DNA of 64,000 bases, taken from Methylopila sp. 73B. GTDB lineage: Bacteria; Pseudomonadota; Alphaproteobacteria; Rhizobiales; Methylopilaceae. The notes beneath the pieces were generated by a model. It had not been told where the DNA came from. It did no database searches and worked only from the letters and a program-made list of their open reading frames with translations. This document shows, in pieces, positions 8,011 to 18,668 of this stretch (position 1 is the first letter of the stretch; each line of letters begins with the position of its first letter). A program made the position numbers and the translations under genes. Where the stretch lies: NCBI RefSeq assembly GCF_000526315.1, contig NZ_JAFV01000001.1, positions 2,666,001 to 2,730,000 of the forward strand. The letters are read 5' to 3'.

Positions 8011-9069
8011 ATGAACGCCCCCTTCAGCCAGGGCGACATGCGCGCCGTGCGCCTGCCCGCCGACCATCCGCCGGTGAAGGTCGGCCGCATTGGCGTGCTG
8101 CTCGTGAACCTCGGCACGCCGGACGGCACCGACTACTGGTCGATGCGGCGCTACCTCAAGGAGTTCCTGTCCGACCGCCGCGTGATCGAGACGCCGCGGA
8201 TTATCTGGTGGCCGCTGCTGAACGGGATCATCCTCACGACCCGGCCCGGCCGGAAGGGCAAGGACTACGCATCGATCTGGAACAAGGAGCGCGACGAGAG
8301 CCCGCTCCGCACCATCACCCGCTCGCAGGCGGAGAAGCTCGCGGCGAGCCTCGCCTCGGCGTCGCCGAAGCTCGTGGTGGACTGGGCCATGCGGTACGGC
8401 AACCCGTCGATCCCATCGCGGATCGAGGCGCTGCAGAAGGAAGGCTGCGATCGCATCCTCCTCGTGCCTCTCTACCCGCAGTACGCCGCGGCGACCTCCG
8501 CCACCGTCTGCGACAAGGCCTTCGACGCGCTGAAGGCGATGCGGTGGCAGCCGGTGCTTCGGGTCGCGCCGCCGTGGGCCGACGACCCGATCTACATCGA
8601 GGCGGTCACCGGCCAGCTGCGGAAGGAAGTGGCGAAACTGTCGTTCGAGCCGGAGGTCATCCTCGCTTCGTTCCACGGCGTTCCCCAGTCCTATCTGGCG
8701 AAGGGCGACCCCTATCACTGCCAGTGCCAGAAGACTGCGCGGCTGATGCGCGAGGCCCTGGGGCTCGACGAGACTCGCTTCCGGATCACCTTCCAGTCCC
8801 GCTTTGGCCCCGAGGAATGGCTGCAGCCTTACACCGACAAGACGGTGGAGGCGCTCGCCAAGGAGGGCGTGCGCAACCTGGCGGTCTGCATGCCGGGCTT
8901 CACCGCCGACTGCCTCGAGACGCTGGAGGAGATCGCAGGCGAGAACGCGGAGATCTTCCACCACAACGGCGGCCAGAACTTCGCGGCTATTCCCTGCCTC
9001 AACGACGGCGAGGAGGGCATGCGCGTGATCGAGCACGTGGTGCGCCGCGAACTGATGGGCTGGATCTGA
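8011..9069 (+). CDS. hemH: ferrochelatase (protohaem ferro-lyase)
   Basis: A 352-residue protein, the usual length for proteobacterial ferrochelatase, which inserts Fe2+ into protoporphyrin IX in the last step of haem synthesis at the inner face of the membrane. Visible features are GVLLVNLGTPDGT at residues 28-40, the active-site His in LASFHGVPQSYLAKGDPY near residue 222, the Cys-containing HCQCQKTARLM following it, FQSRFGPEEWL near 261, and PGFTADCLETLEEI near 293 with the catalytic Glu. The gene stands alone with 108 bp upstream and about 200 bp before divL. Confidence 0.97.
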   Translation: MNAPFSQGDMRAVRLPADHPPVKVGRIGVLLVNLGTPDGTDYWSMRRYLKEFLSDRRVIETPRIIWWPLLNGIILTTRPGRKGKDYASIWNKERDESPLRTITRSQAEKLAASLASASPKLVVDWAMRYGNPSIPSRIEALQKEGCDRILLVPLYPQYAAATSATVCDKAFDALKAMRWQPVLRVAPPWADDPIYIEAVTGQLRKEVAKLSFEPEVILASFHGVPQSYLAKGDPYHCQCQKTARLMREALGLDETRFRITFQSRFGPEEWLQPYTDKTVEALAKEGVRNLAVCMPGFTADCLETLEEIAGENAEIFHHNGGQNFAAIPCLNDGEEGMRVIEHVVRRELMGWI

Positions 9070-9121
9070 GGAAAACGCCGTGGCGCCGCCGCGGGCGTCG
9101 CCATAATACCGTCTCCCGAAG

Positions 9122-9205
9122 GACTCAATCGCGCCTTTCTCGCCCGCGTACTCGTTATGGACTCTTGGGGCCGACTCGCCACGAAGGGTATGGTGACGCT
9201 GATTC
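9122..9205. promoter_or_regulatory. cluster of four GANTC (CcrM) methylation sites upstream of divL
   Basis: GANTC occurs at 9122-9126 (GACTC), 9160-9164 (GACTC), 9173-9177 (GACTC) and 9201-9205 (GATTC), all within the 205-bp gap before divL (start 9275). The last reads TGATTCG on the plus strand and the third reads CGAGTCG on the minus strand; both fit the yGAKTCG context reported for GcrA-responsive sites in Caulobacter. This makes cell-cycle control of divL by CcrM methylation and GcrA plausible. The sites are read directly; the regulation is inferred. Confidence 0.5.
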
Positions 9206-9274
9206 GTGAGGGCGCGCGCGGGGCGTATGGCGCGCCTTTCGCGGCGAACGCCGCACCGACGGGGGCTTCACCAG

Positions 9275-11704
9275 ATGCACGACCGGCCGCGCCGCGCCGT
9301 CGCTCCTATTGTCGTCGCCGCGACGGCGCTCTTCGCCCAGCCGGCCGCGGCCGCGCCCTTTGGAGCGCCTGAAACCGCCGCGCTCTCGCTCTTTCTCGGC
9401 GCGCTGTTCGTGGCGGCCCTCACCTCCATCCTGTTCCTGCGCACGCGCCAGCGCCTTGCCGAGGCCCAGAACTCGGCGGCCGCCGAGATCGCCGAGCTGC
9501 GCTCGCGGCTCGACCGGTCCGAAGCGCTGGTCGCCACCGAGCCGCAGGTGATGATCATCTGGCGGGCGGGCGCCGAGGCGCCGGAGCTGGTCGGCGATCC
9601 GGCGCGCCTGACCGGCATGCCGGCCGGCCGCCGCCTGCTCGCCTTCGGGACCTGGCTCGAACCCGACGCCGCCCGCGCCCTCGACGCCCGGCTGGACACG
9701 CTCCGCCAACGCGGCGAGCCGTTCCGCCTCATGCTGCGCACGCCCGAGGGCGGCCATCTGGAGACCGAAGGCCGCCCCGTCGGCGCGGCCGTCGTGCTGC
9801 GTCTGCGCGACGTCACAGGCGAGCGCCTCGCCCGCGCCGAGATCGAAGACCGCAACGCTGAGCTCTCCGGCGCCCTCGCGCGCGCCACCGCTTTGCTGGA
9901 ATCCCTGACGCAGCCGGTCTGGATCCGCGACGTCGACGGCCGGCTGACCTACGCCAACGAGGCCTATGCCCGAGCGGTCGAGGCCAGGACCGGCGCGGCC
10001 GCGGTCGAGCAGGGCGCCGAGTTCCTGGACCAGCCGCTGCGCGCCGCCGCCGCCCGCGCCAACCACGCCGGCCAGGTGTTCCGCCGCCGCGCGCCGGCGG
10101 TGTTCGCCGGCGCCCGGCGCATCTTCGACGTGGTCGAGGCGCCCTCGCCCTCGGGTTCGGCCGCGATCGCGGTCGACGTCTCCGAGCTCGAGGACGTCCG
10201 CGCCGACCTGTCGCGCCAGATGGAGGCCCACCGCCGGACGCTCGACGAGCTCGCGACTGCGGTAGCGATCTTCCGCAAGGACGGCGCGCTCGCCTTCCAC
10301 AACCAGTCCTACCGCCAGCTCTGGACGCTCGATCCCGCCTTCCTCGACGCCGGCCCGAGCGACGCGACGATCCTCGACCGGCTGCGCGCGGAGCGCCGGC
10401 TGCCCGAGGAGGCCGACTTCCGCAAGTGGAAGGCCGAGCTGCACGAGGCCTACCGCGCGATGGAGCCGCGCGAGCACTGGTGGCACCTACCCGACGGCCG
10501 CACGCTGCGCGTGGTCGCGGCGCCGAACCCCGAAGGCGGCGTCACCTATCTCTTCGACGACGTCACCGAGAAGATCGCCCTGGAGAGCCGGTTCAACGCG
10601 CTGTCCAAGGTGCAGCGCGAGACGCTCGACCATCTGCAGGAGGCGGTCGCGGTGTTCGCCTCCGACGGCCGGCTCACGCTGCACAACCCGGCCTTCGCCA
10701 GCCTGTGGCGGCTGTCCGAGGCGGATCTCGCCAACCGCCCGCACGCCGACGAGATCCTCAAGGCCTGCAGCGCGCGCCACGCCGACGTCGAGCTCTGGCG
10801 CCAGCTCAAGATGGCGATGACCGCCATGCCGGACGAGCGCCAGCCGGTGATCGCCCGCATCGACCGCGACCGCGCCGGCATCGTCGACGTCATCACCCTG
10901 CCGCTGCCGGACGGCGGCACGCTCGCCACCTTCACCGACGTGACCGCCAGCGTGAACGTCGAGCGGGCGCTGCGCGAGCGCGCCGAAGCGCTCGAGGCCG
11001 CCGACCGGCTCAAGAACGACTTCGTCAACCACGTGTCCTACGAGCTGCGCTCGCCGCTCACCAACATCATCGGTTTCGGCCAGCTGCTGGGCGACGCCCG
11101 GCTGGGCGCGCTCTCGCCCAAGCAGCGCGAATACGTCGAGCACATCCTGTCGTCCTCGGCCGCCCTGCTCGCGATCATCAACGACATCCTCGACCTCACC
11201 ACCATCGACGCCGGCGCCATGGAGCTGGAGCTCGGCCCGGTCGAGGTGCGCGAGAGCATCGACGCCGCGGTCGAAGGCGTGCGTGACCGGCTTGTGGAAG
11301 CCGGGCTCCGGCTCGAAATCGACGTCGCCCCCTCGGTCGGGTCGTTCGTCGCCGACGGCAAGCGCGTGCGCCAGGTGCTGTTCAACCTGCTTGCAAACGC
11401 CATAGGGTTCTCGCAGCCCGGCCTGCCGATCCGGCTGTCCGCGCGCCGCGAGGAGGACGCCGTGGTGTTCCAGGTCTCCGATCGAGGTTCCGGGATTCCG
11501 CCGGAGATGCTCGAGAAGGTCTTCGACCGCTTCGAAAGCCGCACCGCCGGCGCCCGCCACCGCGGGGTCGGCCTGGGCTTGTCGATCGTCCGCTCCTTCG
11601 TCGAGCTGCACGGCGGCCGCGTGGCGATCGACAGCGGGCTCGGCCGCGGCACCACCGTCACCTGCCGCTTCCCCGCAGACTCGTTCGCGGCCGCCGCGGA
11701 ATGA
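9275..11704 (+). CDS. divL: DivL-type PAS histidine-kinase-like cell-cycle regulator (Tyr at phospho-acceptor position)
   Basis: An 809-residue protein from the ATG at 9275. Order: N-terminal membrane anchor (hydrophobic stretches near residues 9-26 and 35-55), three or four PAS modules (around residues 75-185, 210-305, 320-430 and 445-550), a dimerisation helix and a HATPase domain. The H-box reads [16 protein letters not shown]: the usual His is Tyr589, the hallmark of DivL, a pseudokinase that stimulates the CckA-CtrA relay. N-box ([10 protein letters not shown]), G1 ([10 protein letters not shown]) and G2 (GVGLGLSI) are intact. It overlaps tsaE by ATGA. This tsaE neighbour also supports orthology with Caulobacter DivL. 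Confidence 0.88.
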   Translation: MHDRPRRAVAPIVVAATALFAQPAAAAPFGAPETAALSLFLGALFVAALTSILFLRTRQRLAEAQNSAAAEIAELRSRLDRSEALVATEPQVMIIWRAGAEAPELVGDPARLTGMPAGRRLLAFGTWLEPDAARALDARLDTLRQRGEPFRLMLRTPEGGHLETEGRPVGAAVVLRLRDVTGERLARAEIEDRNAELSGALARATALLESLTQPVWIRDVDGRLTYANEAYARAVEARTGAAAVEQGAEFLDQPLRAAAARANHAGQVFRRRAPAVFAGARRIFDVVEAPSPSGSAAIAVDVSELEDVRADLSRQMEAHRRTLDELATAVAIFRKDGALAFHNQSYRQLWTLDPAFLDAGPSDATILDRLRAERRLPEEADFRKWKAELHEAYRAMEPREHWWHLPDGRTLRVVAAPNPEGGVTYLFDDVTEKIALESRFNALSKVQRETLDHLQEAVAVFASDGRLTLHNPAFASLWRLSEADLANRPHADEILKACSARHADVELWRQLKMAMTAMPDERQPVIARIDRDRAGIVDVITLPLPDGGTLATFTDVTASVNVERALRERAEALEAADRLKNDFVNHVSYELRSPLTNIIGFGQLLGDARLGALSPKQREYVEHILSSSAALLAIINDILDLTTIDAGAMELELGPVEVRESIDAAVEGVRDRLVEAGLRLEIDVAPSVGSFVADGKRVRQVLFNLLANAIGFSQPGLPIRLSARREEDAVVFQVSDRGSGIPPEMLEKVFDRFESRTAGARHRGVGLGLSIVRSFVELHGGRVAIDSGLGRGTTVTCRFPADSFAAAAE

Positions 11705-13260
11705 AGGGCCCCGCCAGCATGATCGGCGCGGCGCGCAAGGCGGCGCCGGGCGTCGAGACCTGGGAGCTCGCGCTCGCCGACGAAACCGCGACCGCGGCGC
11801 TCGCCTCCGACGTCGCCCGCATCCTCCGCCCCGGCGACCTGATGACGCTGTCGGGCGACCTCGGCGCCGGCAAAACCACCTTCGCCCGCGCCCTGGTGCG
11901 CGCCCGCGCGGGCGACCCCGAGCTCGAGGCCCCGAGCCCGACCTTCACCCTGCTCCAGATCTACGACCTGCCGCGCGGCGCGATCGTGCACGCCGACCTC
12001 TACCGTCTCACCGGTCCCGAAGAGCTGGAGGAGCTGGGCTGGGAGGAGGCCGGCGAGGACGCGATCGTGCTGGTGGAATGGCCGGACCGCATCGGCGCCG
12101 ACCTGCCGCCGGACCGGCTGGACCTCACGCTCGACCTCGGCGCGAGCCCGGAATCCCGCAAGGCGCGGCTGTCGGGCTACGGCGCCTTCGGCAACCGGCT
12201 GGCGCGCCTGCGCGACGGCCGACGCTTCCTCGACGCCGCCGGATGGGGCGACGCCGCGCGCGCCCATGTGCAGGGCGACGCCTCGAGCCGGCTCTACGAG
12301 CGCCTGACGCTCGGCGACCGCACCGCCATCCTGATGGACGCCCCGCCGCGCGCCCACGGCCCGGCGATCTACGACGGCAAGAGCTACCTCACGCTCGCCC
12401 GCCTCGCGGTCGGCGTGAAGCCCTTCGTCGCGGTGGCCGACGCCTTGCGCGCCTTCGGCTACGGCGCGCCCGAGATCTACGCCCAGGACCTCGCCAACGG
12501 CTTCCTGCTGGTGGAGGACCTCGGCTATGAGCCGGTGGCCGCCGGACAGCCGATCGCGAGCCGCTACGAGGCCGCGGTGGAGCTTCTGGCCGACCTCCAC
12601 GGCCGTTCTACCCCGACGGAGCTGCCGGTCGGCCGCGAGCTTTACAGCGTGCCGCCCTACGATCTGCCTGCGATGCTGGTCGAGGTCGACCTGCTGCTCG
12701 ACTGGTACATGCCGCATGTGGCGGGCGCCGCTCCCGCGCCCGAGGCCCGGGCGGAGTTCCGCGCGCTGTGGGCGGCGGCGCTCGAGCCGATCCTGGACGA
12801 GACCCCCACCTGGACGCTGCGGGACTACCACTCGCCGAACCTCACCTGGCGGGACGACCGCGAGGGGCTGCAGCGCCTCGGCGTGCTTGACTTCCAGGAC
12901 ATGGTGTTCGGCCCGCCGGCCTACGACGTGGTCTCGCTGCTGCAGGACGCCCGCGTCGACATGCAGGACGGGCTCGAGCTCGCGCTCGCGGCCCGCTATC
13001 TGGAGCGGCGACGGCGCGCAGACCCCGGCTTCGACCCCCGCGCCTTCGCGCGCGCCTACGCCACAATGGGCGCGCAGCGGGCGACCAAGATCCTCGGCAT
13101 CTTCGTCCGGCTCGCCAAGCGCGACGGCAAGCCCGGTTACCTCGGCAACATCCCGCGGGTGCGCCGGTCGCTCGCCGCCAACCTCGCCCATCCCGACCTC
13201 GCCGATCTCGCCGCCTGGTGCGCGGCCAATCTCGACCTGACGGAGACATCCGACCGTTGA
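11701..13260 (+). CDS. tsaE: TsaE - AmgK fusion (tRNA threonylcarbamoyladenosine ATPase plus sugar kinase)
   Basis: A 519-residue two-domain protein. Residues ~15-155 are TsaE, the ATPase of the t6A37 tRNA-modification complex, with Walker [16 protein letters not shown] near residues 54-68, then [10 protein letters not shown] and HADLYRL. Residues ~165-510 are an aminoglycoside-phosphotransferase-fold kinase: [11 protein letters not shown] near 190, catalytic [11 protein letters not shown] near 375 and [14 protein letters not shown] near 395. The second half matches AmgK, which phosphorylates N-acetylmuramate at C1 in peptidoglycan recycling, and the next gene is a MurU-like uridylyltransferase. 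The fusion is a known alphaproteobacterial arrangement. It overlaps divL and the next gene. Confidence 0.92.
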   Translation: MKGPASMIGAARKAAPGVETWELALADETATAALASDVARILRPGDLMTLSGDLGAGKTTFARALVRARAGDPELEAPSPTFTLLQIYDLPRGAIVHADLYRLTGPEELEELGWEEAGEDAIVLVEWPDRIGADLPPDRLDLTLDLGASPESRKARLSGYGAFGNRLARLRDGRRFLDAAGWGDAARAHVQGDASSRLYERLTLGDRTAILMDAPPRAHGPAIYDGKSYLTLARLAVGVKPFVAVADALRAFGYGAPEIYAQDLANGFLLVEDLGYEPVAAGQPIASRYEAAVELLADLHGRSTPTELPVGRELYSVPPYDLPAMLVEVDLLLDWYMPHVAGAAPAPEARAEFRALWAAALEPILDETPTWTLRDYHSPNLTWRDDREGLQRLGVLDFQDMVFGPPAYDVVSLLQDARVDMQDGLELALAARYLERRRRADPGFDPRAFARAYATMGAQRATKILGIFVRLAKRDGKPGYLGNIPRVRRSLAANLAHPDLADLAAWCAANLDLTETSDR

Positions 13261-13979
13261 GCGCCGCGATCACCGACGCGATGGTGCTGGCCGCCGGCCT
13301 CGGCACGCGGATGAGGCCCATCACCGAAACCAAGCCGAAACCGCTGGTCGAGGTCGGCGGCGCGACGCTGGTCGACCACGTGCTGGACCGGCTGGCGGAC
13401 GGCGGCGTCGCCCGCGCCGTCGTCAACGTCCACCACCACGCCGACCAGATGGAGCGGCACCTCGCCGCCCGGACCACGCCCGCGATCGCGATCTCCGACG
13501 AGCGCGACCGGCTGATGGATTCCGGCGGCGGCGTCGCGCGGGCGCTTCCGCTGCTGACGGGGGACGCCGTCTTCATCGCCAACGCCGACACCTTCTGGAT
13601 CGACGGCGCCCGCTCCAACGTGGCCCGCATGGCCGAGGCCTGGGACCCGTCGCGGATGGACGCGCTGCTCATGGTGGCGGCGCTCACCGCCAGCGTCGGT
13701 TTCGACGGGGCCGGCGACTTCGCCTTCGCCGCCGACGGACGCCTCACCCGCCGCCCCGAGAACCAGGTCACCCCCTTCGCCTACGCCGGCCTCGCGGTGA
13801 TGCCGCGCGCCGCGTTCGACGCCGCCGGCGACGCGCCGTTCTCGCTCAACCGGCTCTGGAACGAGGCGATCGAGCGGGAGCGCCTGTTCGGTCTCCGCCT
13901 CGACGGCCTGTGGCTGCACGTCGGCACGCCCGAAGCCATCGTCGAGGCCGACCGCGCCATCGCGTTGTCCGCGGCCTGA
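13257..13979 (+). CDS. murU: MurU-like N-acetylmuramate-1-phosphate uridylyltransferase
   Basis: A 240-residue nucleotidyltransferase. The likely start is a TTG at 13257 that overlaps the previous stop (TTGA); an ATG at 13281 is the alternative. The NTP-binding signature [20 protein letters not shown] follows directly (near residues 11-30), with [11 protein letters not shown] near 62 and NADTFWIDG near 109. MurU converts MurNAc-1-phosphate, the AmgK product, to UDP-MurNAc and so bypasses de novo synthesis. Its position directly after the AmgK domain is the main reason for MurU over a generic sugar nucleotidyltransferase. Confidence 0.88.
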   Translation: MSAAITDAMVLAAGLGTRMRPITETKPKPLVEVGGATLVDHVLDRLADGGVARAVVNVHHHADQMERHLAARTTPAIAISDERDRLMDSGGGVARALPLLTGDAVFIANADTFWIDGARSNVARMAEAWDPSRMDALLMVAALTASVGFDGAGDFAFAADGRLTRRPENQVTPFAYAGLAVMPRAAFDAAGDAPFSLNRLWNEAIERERLFGLRLDGLWLHVGTPEAIVEADRAIALSAA

Positions 13980-14073
13980 GCGGAGCGCCCGCGACGCTCG
14001 GGCGAGAATGGAAGACAGCGCGCGGCCGGCCATGCTACGCCTCCTCGCCCGACCGCCGCACAGGGACGACGCC

Positions 14074-15039
14074 ATGGCCCTCGACGCCGAATCCATCATC
14101 GAGCGACGCGCGCTGCGGCGCCGGCTGGCGATCTGGCGCGTTGGCGCGATCGCGCTGGTCGGCCTCGTGATCCTGGTCGGCGCGCTTGCGGCCTTCGGGG
14201 GCGGCGAGCGGAAGCCCGGCCCGCGGGAGGCGCACATCGCCAAGGTCGAGATCTCGGGCGTCATCATGGACGACGAGAAGCGCCAGAAGCTGCTCAAGGA
14301 CATCGACAAGAGCGAGGCCAAGGGCGTCCTGCTGGTCGTCAACAGCCCCGGCGGCGGCGTGACCGCGTCCGAGGACATCTATCTCGCCGTCCGCAAGATC
14401 GCCGAGAAGCGCCCGGTCGTCGCCGTGGTCGAGACGCTCGCGGCCTCGGGCGGCTACATCGCGGCCATCGCCGCCGACCACATCGTCGCCCGCGAGACCT
14501 CGATCACCGGCTCGATCGGCGTGCTGGCGCAGTACCCCAACTTCACCGGCCTGCTGGAGAAGCTCGGCGTCCAGGTGGAGTCGGTGAAGTCCTCGCCGTT
14601 GAAGGCCGCGCCGAACGGCGTTGAGCCGACCAGCCCCGAGGCGCGCAAGGCGCTCGAGGCGCTAATCCTCGACAGCTACGCCTGGTTCAAGACGCTCGTC
14701 TCGGAGCGCCGCAAGCTCGACGGCGAAGGCCTCGCGACCGTGGTCGACGGCCGCGTCTTCACCGGCCGCCAGGCGCTCGGCCTGAAGCTCGTCGACGAGA
14801 TCGGCGGGGAAGACCAAGCCATCGCCTGGCTCGGGACCAAGGGCGTGAACGTCGATCTGCCCGTGCGCGACTGGAAGCCGGACCAGGGCGGGCTCGCACG
14901 TCTCGGCCTCGCCGGCATGGCGGCGTCCGCCGCGGACGCTCTGGGCTTTCCCGCCCTCGGCGCCGCGCTTCGCACCGGCGGAGACGGCCGCCCGCTGATG
15001 CTTGACGGGCTGCTCGCCCTCTGGCAACCTTCCGCTTAA
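14074..15039 (+). CDS. sppA: signal peptide peptidase SppA, single-domain type
   Basis: A 321-residue membrane-anchored serine protease that degrades cleaved signal peptides. The ATG at 14074, preceded by CAGGGA, gives one N-terminal membrane anchor (residues ~25-48). The protease core starts with AKVEISGVI and continues with [17 protein letters not shown] near residues 90-106, the nucleophile region [14 protein letters not shown] near 126-139, [12 protein letters not shown] near 149-160 and the putative general-base Lys in [11 protein letters not shown] near 173-183. Length and single anchor fit the short Ser/Lys-dyad SppA form. It precedes ihfB by 79 bp on the same strand. Confidence 0.93.
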   Translation: MALDAESIIERRALRRRLAIWRVGAIALVGLVILVGALAAFGGGERKPGPREAHIAKVEISGVIMDDEKRQKLLKDIDKSEAKGVLLVVNSPGGGVTASEDIYLAVRKIAEKRPVVAVVETLAASGGYIAAIAADHIVARETSITGSIGVLAQYPNFTGLLEKLGVQVESVKSSPLKAAPNGVEPTSPEARKALEALILDSYAWFKTLVSERRKLDGEGLATVVDGRVFTGRQALGLKLVDEIGGEDQAIAWLGTKGVNVDLPVRDWKPDQGGLARLGLAGMAASAADALGFPALGAALRTGGDGRPLMLDGLLALWQPSA

Positions 15040-15118
15040 AGGCCTTGTTTTCGAGGCACTTAAGCCGAAAGAGAAACCTGAGTGGCCGCGAGGCCGCATC
15101 TGGCGGAGGGGGACGGGG

Positions 15119-15433
15119 ATGATCAAGTCCGAGCTCGTGACGCGCATTGCGGCCGAAAATCCACACCTCTACCAGCGTGACGTCGAGAACATCGTGAACG
15201 CCATCCTCGACGAGATCGTCGATGCGCTCGCCCGCGGCGACCGGGTCGAACTGCGCGGCTTCGGCGCGTTTTCGGTCAAGGCGCGCCCGGCGCGCGTCGG
15301 TCGGAACCCGCGCACCGGCGAGCACGTTCCCGTCGACGGCAAGGTGGTGCCGTTCTTCAAGACAGGCAAGGAGATGCGCGTGCGGCTGAACAAGGACGAC
15401 CCGGCGGCGGCGGCGGCGGAAGCGAGCGCATGA
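15119..15433 (+). CDS. ihfB: integration host factor subunit beta
   Basis: A 104-residue member of the HU/IHF family. IHF is a heterodimer that bends DNA at specific sites in promoters, recombination and replication regions. The start [12 protein letters not shown], the dimerisation helices, the signature [21 protein letters not shown] near residues 40-60 (with the DNA-intercalating Pro in RNP) and [11 protein letters not shown] near 78-88 are all as expected for IHF-beta rather than HU. The start is fixed by homology, and GGGGA lies just before it. The stop overlaps the lapA start by ATGA. Confidence 0.96.
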   Translation: MIKSELVTRIAAENPHLYQRDVENIVNAILDEIVDALARGDRVELRGFGAFSVKARPARVGRNPRTGEHVPVDGKVVPFFKTGKEMRVRLNKDDPAAAAAEASA

Positions 15434-15789
15434 CCCTTCGTCGGCTCCTCACCGGCCTGATCGGCGTCCCGCTCTTCCTCATCCTCGTGCTGTTCGCCGT
15501 GGCGAACCGCCAGTCCGTCGTCGTCGGCTTCGACCCGTTTTCGCCCGAAGCGCCCGTGCTCGCCGCGCCGGGGCTGCCACTGTTCGCCGTGATCCTCGCC
15601 GCCGTGATGCTGGGCGTCGTGATCGGTGGGTCGGCCTCGTGGTTCCGCCAGGGCAAATGGCGCAAGGAGGCGAAAACCCGCCGCGCCGAGGTCTCGAAGC
15701 TCGAAGCCGAGACCGAACGCGCGCACCGCGAAGCCGCCGCCGCCCGGCAGGCGCTCGCGCTGCCGGCGCCCCGCCGCGAAGCCGCGTAA
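15430..15789 (+). CDS. lapA: LapA family (DUF1049) inner-membrane protein
   Basis: A 119-residue protein with two N-terminal membrane helices (residues ~6-25 and ~45-70) followed by a charged Ala/Glu/Arg-rich coiled-coil tail. This is the LapA/LapB-associated DUF1049 topology; in enterobacteria LapA works with LapB in control of lipopolysaccharide synthesis. In alphaproteobacteria it commonly sits after ihfB, as here, with a 4-bp overlap. In many Rhizobiales the trpF-trpB-trpA block follows immediately, but here a convergent mutS lies 38 bp away and trpF is 14 kb further on. Confidence 0.88.
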   Translation: MTLRRLLTGLIGVPLFLILVLFAVANRQSVVVGFDPFSPEAPVLAAPGLPLFAVILAAVMLGVVIGGSASWFRQGKWRKEAKTRRAEVSKLEAETERAHREAAAARQALALPAPRREAA

Positions 15790-15827
15790 CGCCCAACCGA
15801 ACGGGTCGGTGCAAGCCGGCCCGCGAC

Positions 15828-18503
15828 TTACCCCTGCGCCTTCCTGAGCGCCTTCAGCCGGTACAGCGCCTCGAGCGCGCCCTTTGGGCTGAGCTCGTCG
15901 GGGTCGATGCCGTCGAGCGCCTCCGCGACCGGGTCCGGCCCCGCCTCCGGCTTTGGACGAGCCGCGGCGAAGAGCGGCAGATCGTCGATCATGCGCTCCA
16001 CCGGCGAGGCGCGGTCCGCGGCCTCCAGCTCGTCGAGCACCGCCTTCGCGCGACGCACCACCATCGGCGGCAGGCCCGCGAGCTTCGCCACCTGGATGCC
16101 GTAGGAGCGGTCGGCGACGCCGGGCGCGACCTCGTGCAGGAACACGACCTCGCCCTTCCACTCCTTCACCCGCACCGTGGCGTTGCGCAGCCGGCCGAGG
16201 CGGCGCGCGAGCGCGGTGAGCTCGTGGAAATGGGTCGCGAACAGCGACCGGCAGCGGTTGACCTCGTGCAGATGCTCGATCGCGGCCCAGGCGATCGACA
16301 GGCCGTCGAAGGTGGCGGTGCCGCGGCCGATTTCGTCGAGGATCACGAGCGAGCGCGGCCCCGCTGTGTTCAGGATGGCCGCGGTCTCGACCATCTCGAC
16401 CATAAAGGTGGAGCGCCCGCGGGCGAGGTCGTCGGCGGCCCCGACGCGGCTGTAGAGCCGGTCCACCACGCCGATGTGCGCGGCCTTGGCCGGCACGTAG
16501 GCGCCGGCCTGCGCCAGCACGGCGCAGAGCGCCGCCTGCCGGAGGTAGGTCGACTTGCCGCCCATGTTGGGGCCGGTGACGAGTTGCACGATCCCGGCGT
16601 CGAGCTCCGTCTCCGACAGCGTGACGTCGTTCGGCACGAAGGGCTTTCCGCCGCGCTTCAGCGCCCGCTCGACCACGGGGTGGCGGGCGCCCTCCAGCCG
16701 GAAGTCGAGCGTGTCGTCCACGTGGGGACGGACATGCCCGGAGTCCACCGCAACCTCGGCCAGCGCCGCCGCCACGTCGAGCGAGGCCAGCGCCTCGGCG
16801 CAGGCGAGGGAGGCGTCCCAGCTCGCCGTCACCCGCGCCGCAAGCCGGTCGAACTGCGCGAGCTCGAGGCGCAGCGCGGTGTCGCCCGCCTCGCCGATCC
16901 GCCGCTCCAGGTCGCCGAGCTCGGTGGTGGTGAAGCGCATCGCGCCGGCCATGGTCTGGCGGTGCACGAAGGTCTCGCCATGGGGCGGCTTCAGCAGGCG
17001 CTCGCCGTGGGCTTGCGGCACCTCGATGAAATAGCCCAGCACGTTGTTGTGCTTGATGCGCAGCGTCCGCACGTCGGTCGCATCGGCGTAGCCCGCCTGT
17101 AGCCGCGCGATCACCTTGCGGCTCTCGTCGCGCAGCGCGCGCGCCTCGTCCAGCGCCGGGTCGGCGCCGGCGCGGACGAAGCCGCCGTCGCGCTTCAGGA
17201 GCGGGAGCTCGTCGTCGAGCGTCGCGGCGAGGTCGGCGCCGAGCGCATGGTCGGCGGCCCCGAGCGCGGCTGAAATCACGCCGAGCTCCTCCGCCGCCGG
17301 GACCAGCGGCGCGATCCGCGCGGCGAGCGCTTCGGCGGCCCTGAGCGCGTCGCGGATGGCGGCGAGGTCGCGCGGGCCGCCGCGCCCGAAAGCGATCCGC
17401 TGGGCGGCGCGGGCGAGGTCCGGCGCGCCGGCGAGCGCGGAGCGCACAGCGCGGCGGACCGCGGGCTCCTCGATGAAGGCGGCGACGGCGTCGTGCCGGC
17501 GGCGGATGGCGGCGACGTCGACCAGCGGCCCGGCGAGGCGCGCGCCCAACAGCCGCGAGCCGCCGGCGGTGACGCAGGCGTCGACCGCGTCGAGCAGGCT
17601 GCCCTCGCGCTGGCCCGCGAGCGTCCGCACGATCTCGAGGTTCGCCCGCGTCGCGGCGTCGATCTCCATCGCCGCGCCGCGACCCTCGCGGACGGGCCGC
17701 GCCAGCGGCGGGCGGCTCGCGAGCTGGGTGCGCTCGAGATAGGCGACGACGGCCGCCGCGGCCCCAAGCTCGGCCTTCGACAGCGCGCCGAAGGCCTCGG
17801 CGGTCGCGACGCCGAAATGCCCGGCGAGCCTCGCGTCGGCGCGGGCCGCGTCCGTCATGTCGCGGGGAATCGGCGTGACGGCGCCGCGGGTCTCGGCGGT
17901 CGCGGGCGCCACGTCGTCGACCAGCGCTTCGGGCACGAGGATCTCGGCCGGGTCGAGCCGCGCGAGCGCCGCCCCGAGGCTCGCGGGGGCCGCCTCTCCG
18001 ACCGCGAAGGCGCCGGTCGAGACGTCCACATGGGCGACGCCGAACACCATGCCGCCGGCCTCTCCGCGGGCGCGGACGATCGCCACCAGGAGGTTCGCCC
18101 GCCGAGGCTCCAGCAGCGCGTCTTCGGTCAGGGTACCGGGGGTGACGAGGCGCACCACGTCGCGCCGCACGACGGATTTCCCGCCGCGCTTCTTCGCCTC
18201 CTTCGGGTCCTCGGTCTGCTCGCAGACCGCGACGCGATGGCCGGCGGCGATCAGGCGCTGGAGATAATCGTCGGCGCGGTCAACCGGCACGCCGCACATC
18301 GGGATGTCCTCGCCGAGGTGCTTGCCACGCTTGGTCAGCGTGATGCCGAGCGTTTTGCTGGCGACCTCGGCGTCCCGGAAGAACAGCTCGTAGAAATCGC
18401 CCATCCGGTAGAACAGCAGGCTGTCCGGATTGGCCGACTTGATCTCGACGTACTGCTCCATCATCGGCGTCACGCGCGCCGGGGCGTCTTGGACGTCGGT
18501 CAT
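15828..18503 (-). CDS. mutS: DNA mismatch repair protein MutS
   Basis: An 891-residue mismatch-recognition ATPase. The N-terminal mismatch-binding motif is GDFYELFF (Phe-x-Glu inserted at the mismatch), near residue 35. Connector, lever and clamp domains follow, then the ABC-type ATPase with Walker [30 protein letters not shown] and Walker [18 protein letters not shown], and ATHFHELT. I chose the ATG at 18503 over an upstream TTG because the family begins shortly before [11 protein letters not shown]. It is convergent with lapA and lies in the same direction as the OlsB-like gene, separated by 165 bp that carry a hairpin. Confidence 0.97.
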   Translation of the reverse strand: MTDVQDAPARVTPMMEQYVEIKSANPDSLLFYRMGDFYELFFRDAEVASKTLGITLTKRGKHLGEDIPMCGVPVDRADDYLQRLIAAGHRVAVCEQTEDPKEAKKRGGKSVVRRDVVRLVTPGTLTEDALLEPRRANLLVAIVRARGEAGGMVFGVAHVDVSTGAFAVGEAAPASLGAALARLDPAEILVPEALVDDVAPATAETRGAVTPIPRDMTDAARADARLAGHFGVATAEAFGALSKAELGAAAAVVAYLERTQLASRPPLARPVREGRGAAMEIDAATRANLEIVRTLAGQREGSLLDAVDACVTAGGSRLLGARLAGPLVDVAAIRRRHDAVAAFIEEPAVRRAVRSALAGAPDLARAAQRIAFGRGGPRDLAAIRDALRAAEALAARIAPLVPAAEELGVISAALGAADHALGADLAATLDDELPLLKRDGGFVRAGADPALDEARALRDESRKVIARLQAGYADATDVRTLRIKHNNVLGYFIEVPQAHGERLLKPPHGETFVHRQTMAGAMRFTTTELGDLERRIGEAGDTALRLELAQFDRLAARVTASWDASLACAEALASLDVAAALAEVAVDSGHVRPHVDDTLDFRLEGARHPVVERALKRGGKPFVPNDVTLSETELDAGIVQLVTGPNMGGKSTYLRQAALCAVLAQAGAYVPAKAAHIGVVDRLYSRVGAADDLARGRSTFMVEMVETAAILNTAGPRSLVILDEIGRGTATFDGLSIAWAAIEHLHEVNRCRSLFATHFHELTALARRLGRLRNATVRVKEWKGEVVFLHEVAPGVADRSYGIQVAKLAGLPPMVVRRAKAVLDELEAADRASPVERMIDDLPLFAAARPKPEAGPDPVAEALDGIDPDELSPKGALEALYRLKALRKAQG

Positions 18504-18602
18504 CGGAGGTCGCGGGTTCCGCTGCGGCAAGGGTCCTTCAAACGCGATTCCGCGCGTCGGCGCAAACGGAGGATGTGTATGAGCTGTTGAGGCGCAGCGC
18601 GT

Positions 18603-18635
18603 GCTTCGAAACGCCGACTGCCCGCGTCTCGAAGC
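18603..18635. repeat. intergenic inverted repeat between mutS and the OlsB-like gene
   Basis: GCTTCGAAACGC (18603-18614) pairs with GCGTCTCGAAGC (18624-18635) across a 9-base loop, 11 of 12 positions matching. There is no adjacent T run, so it is not a classical terminator. It could be a dispersed palindromic repeat or a Rho-dependent or processing structure in the transcript from the acyltransferase gene towards mutS. Confidence 0.5.
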
Positions 18636-18668
18636 AGCACGACCGCCCCAGACCTTCTGAACGAACCG

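Noticed and set aside
10487-13191. Antisense frames opposite divL and tsaE/amgK
   Set aside because: The plus-strand proteins have complete domain sets and tight stop-start overlaps; the antisense frames show no domains.
15035-15064. Hairpin between sppA and ihfB as a terminator
   Set aside because: CTTAA/TTAAG and GCCT/AGGC arms are short with an internal mismatch and no U tract, and the structure overlaps the sppA stop; too weak to call.
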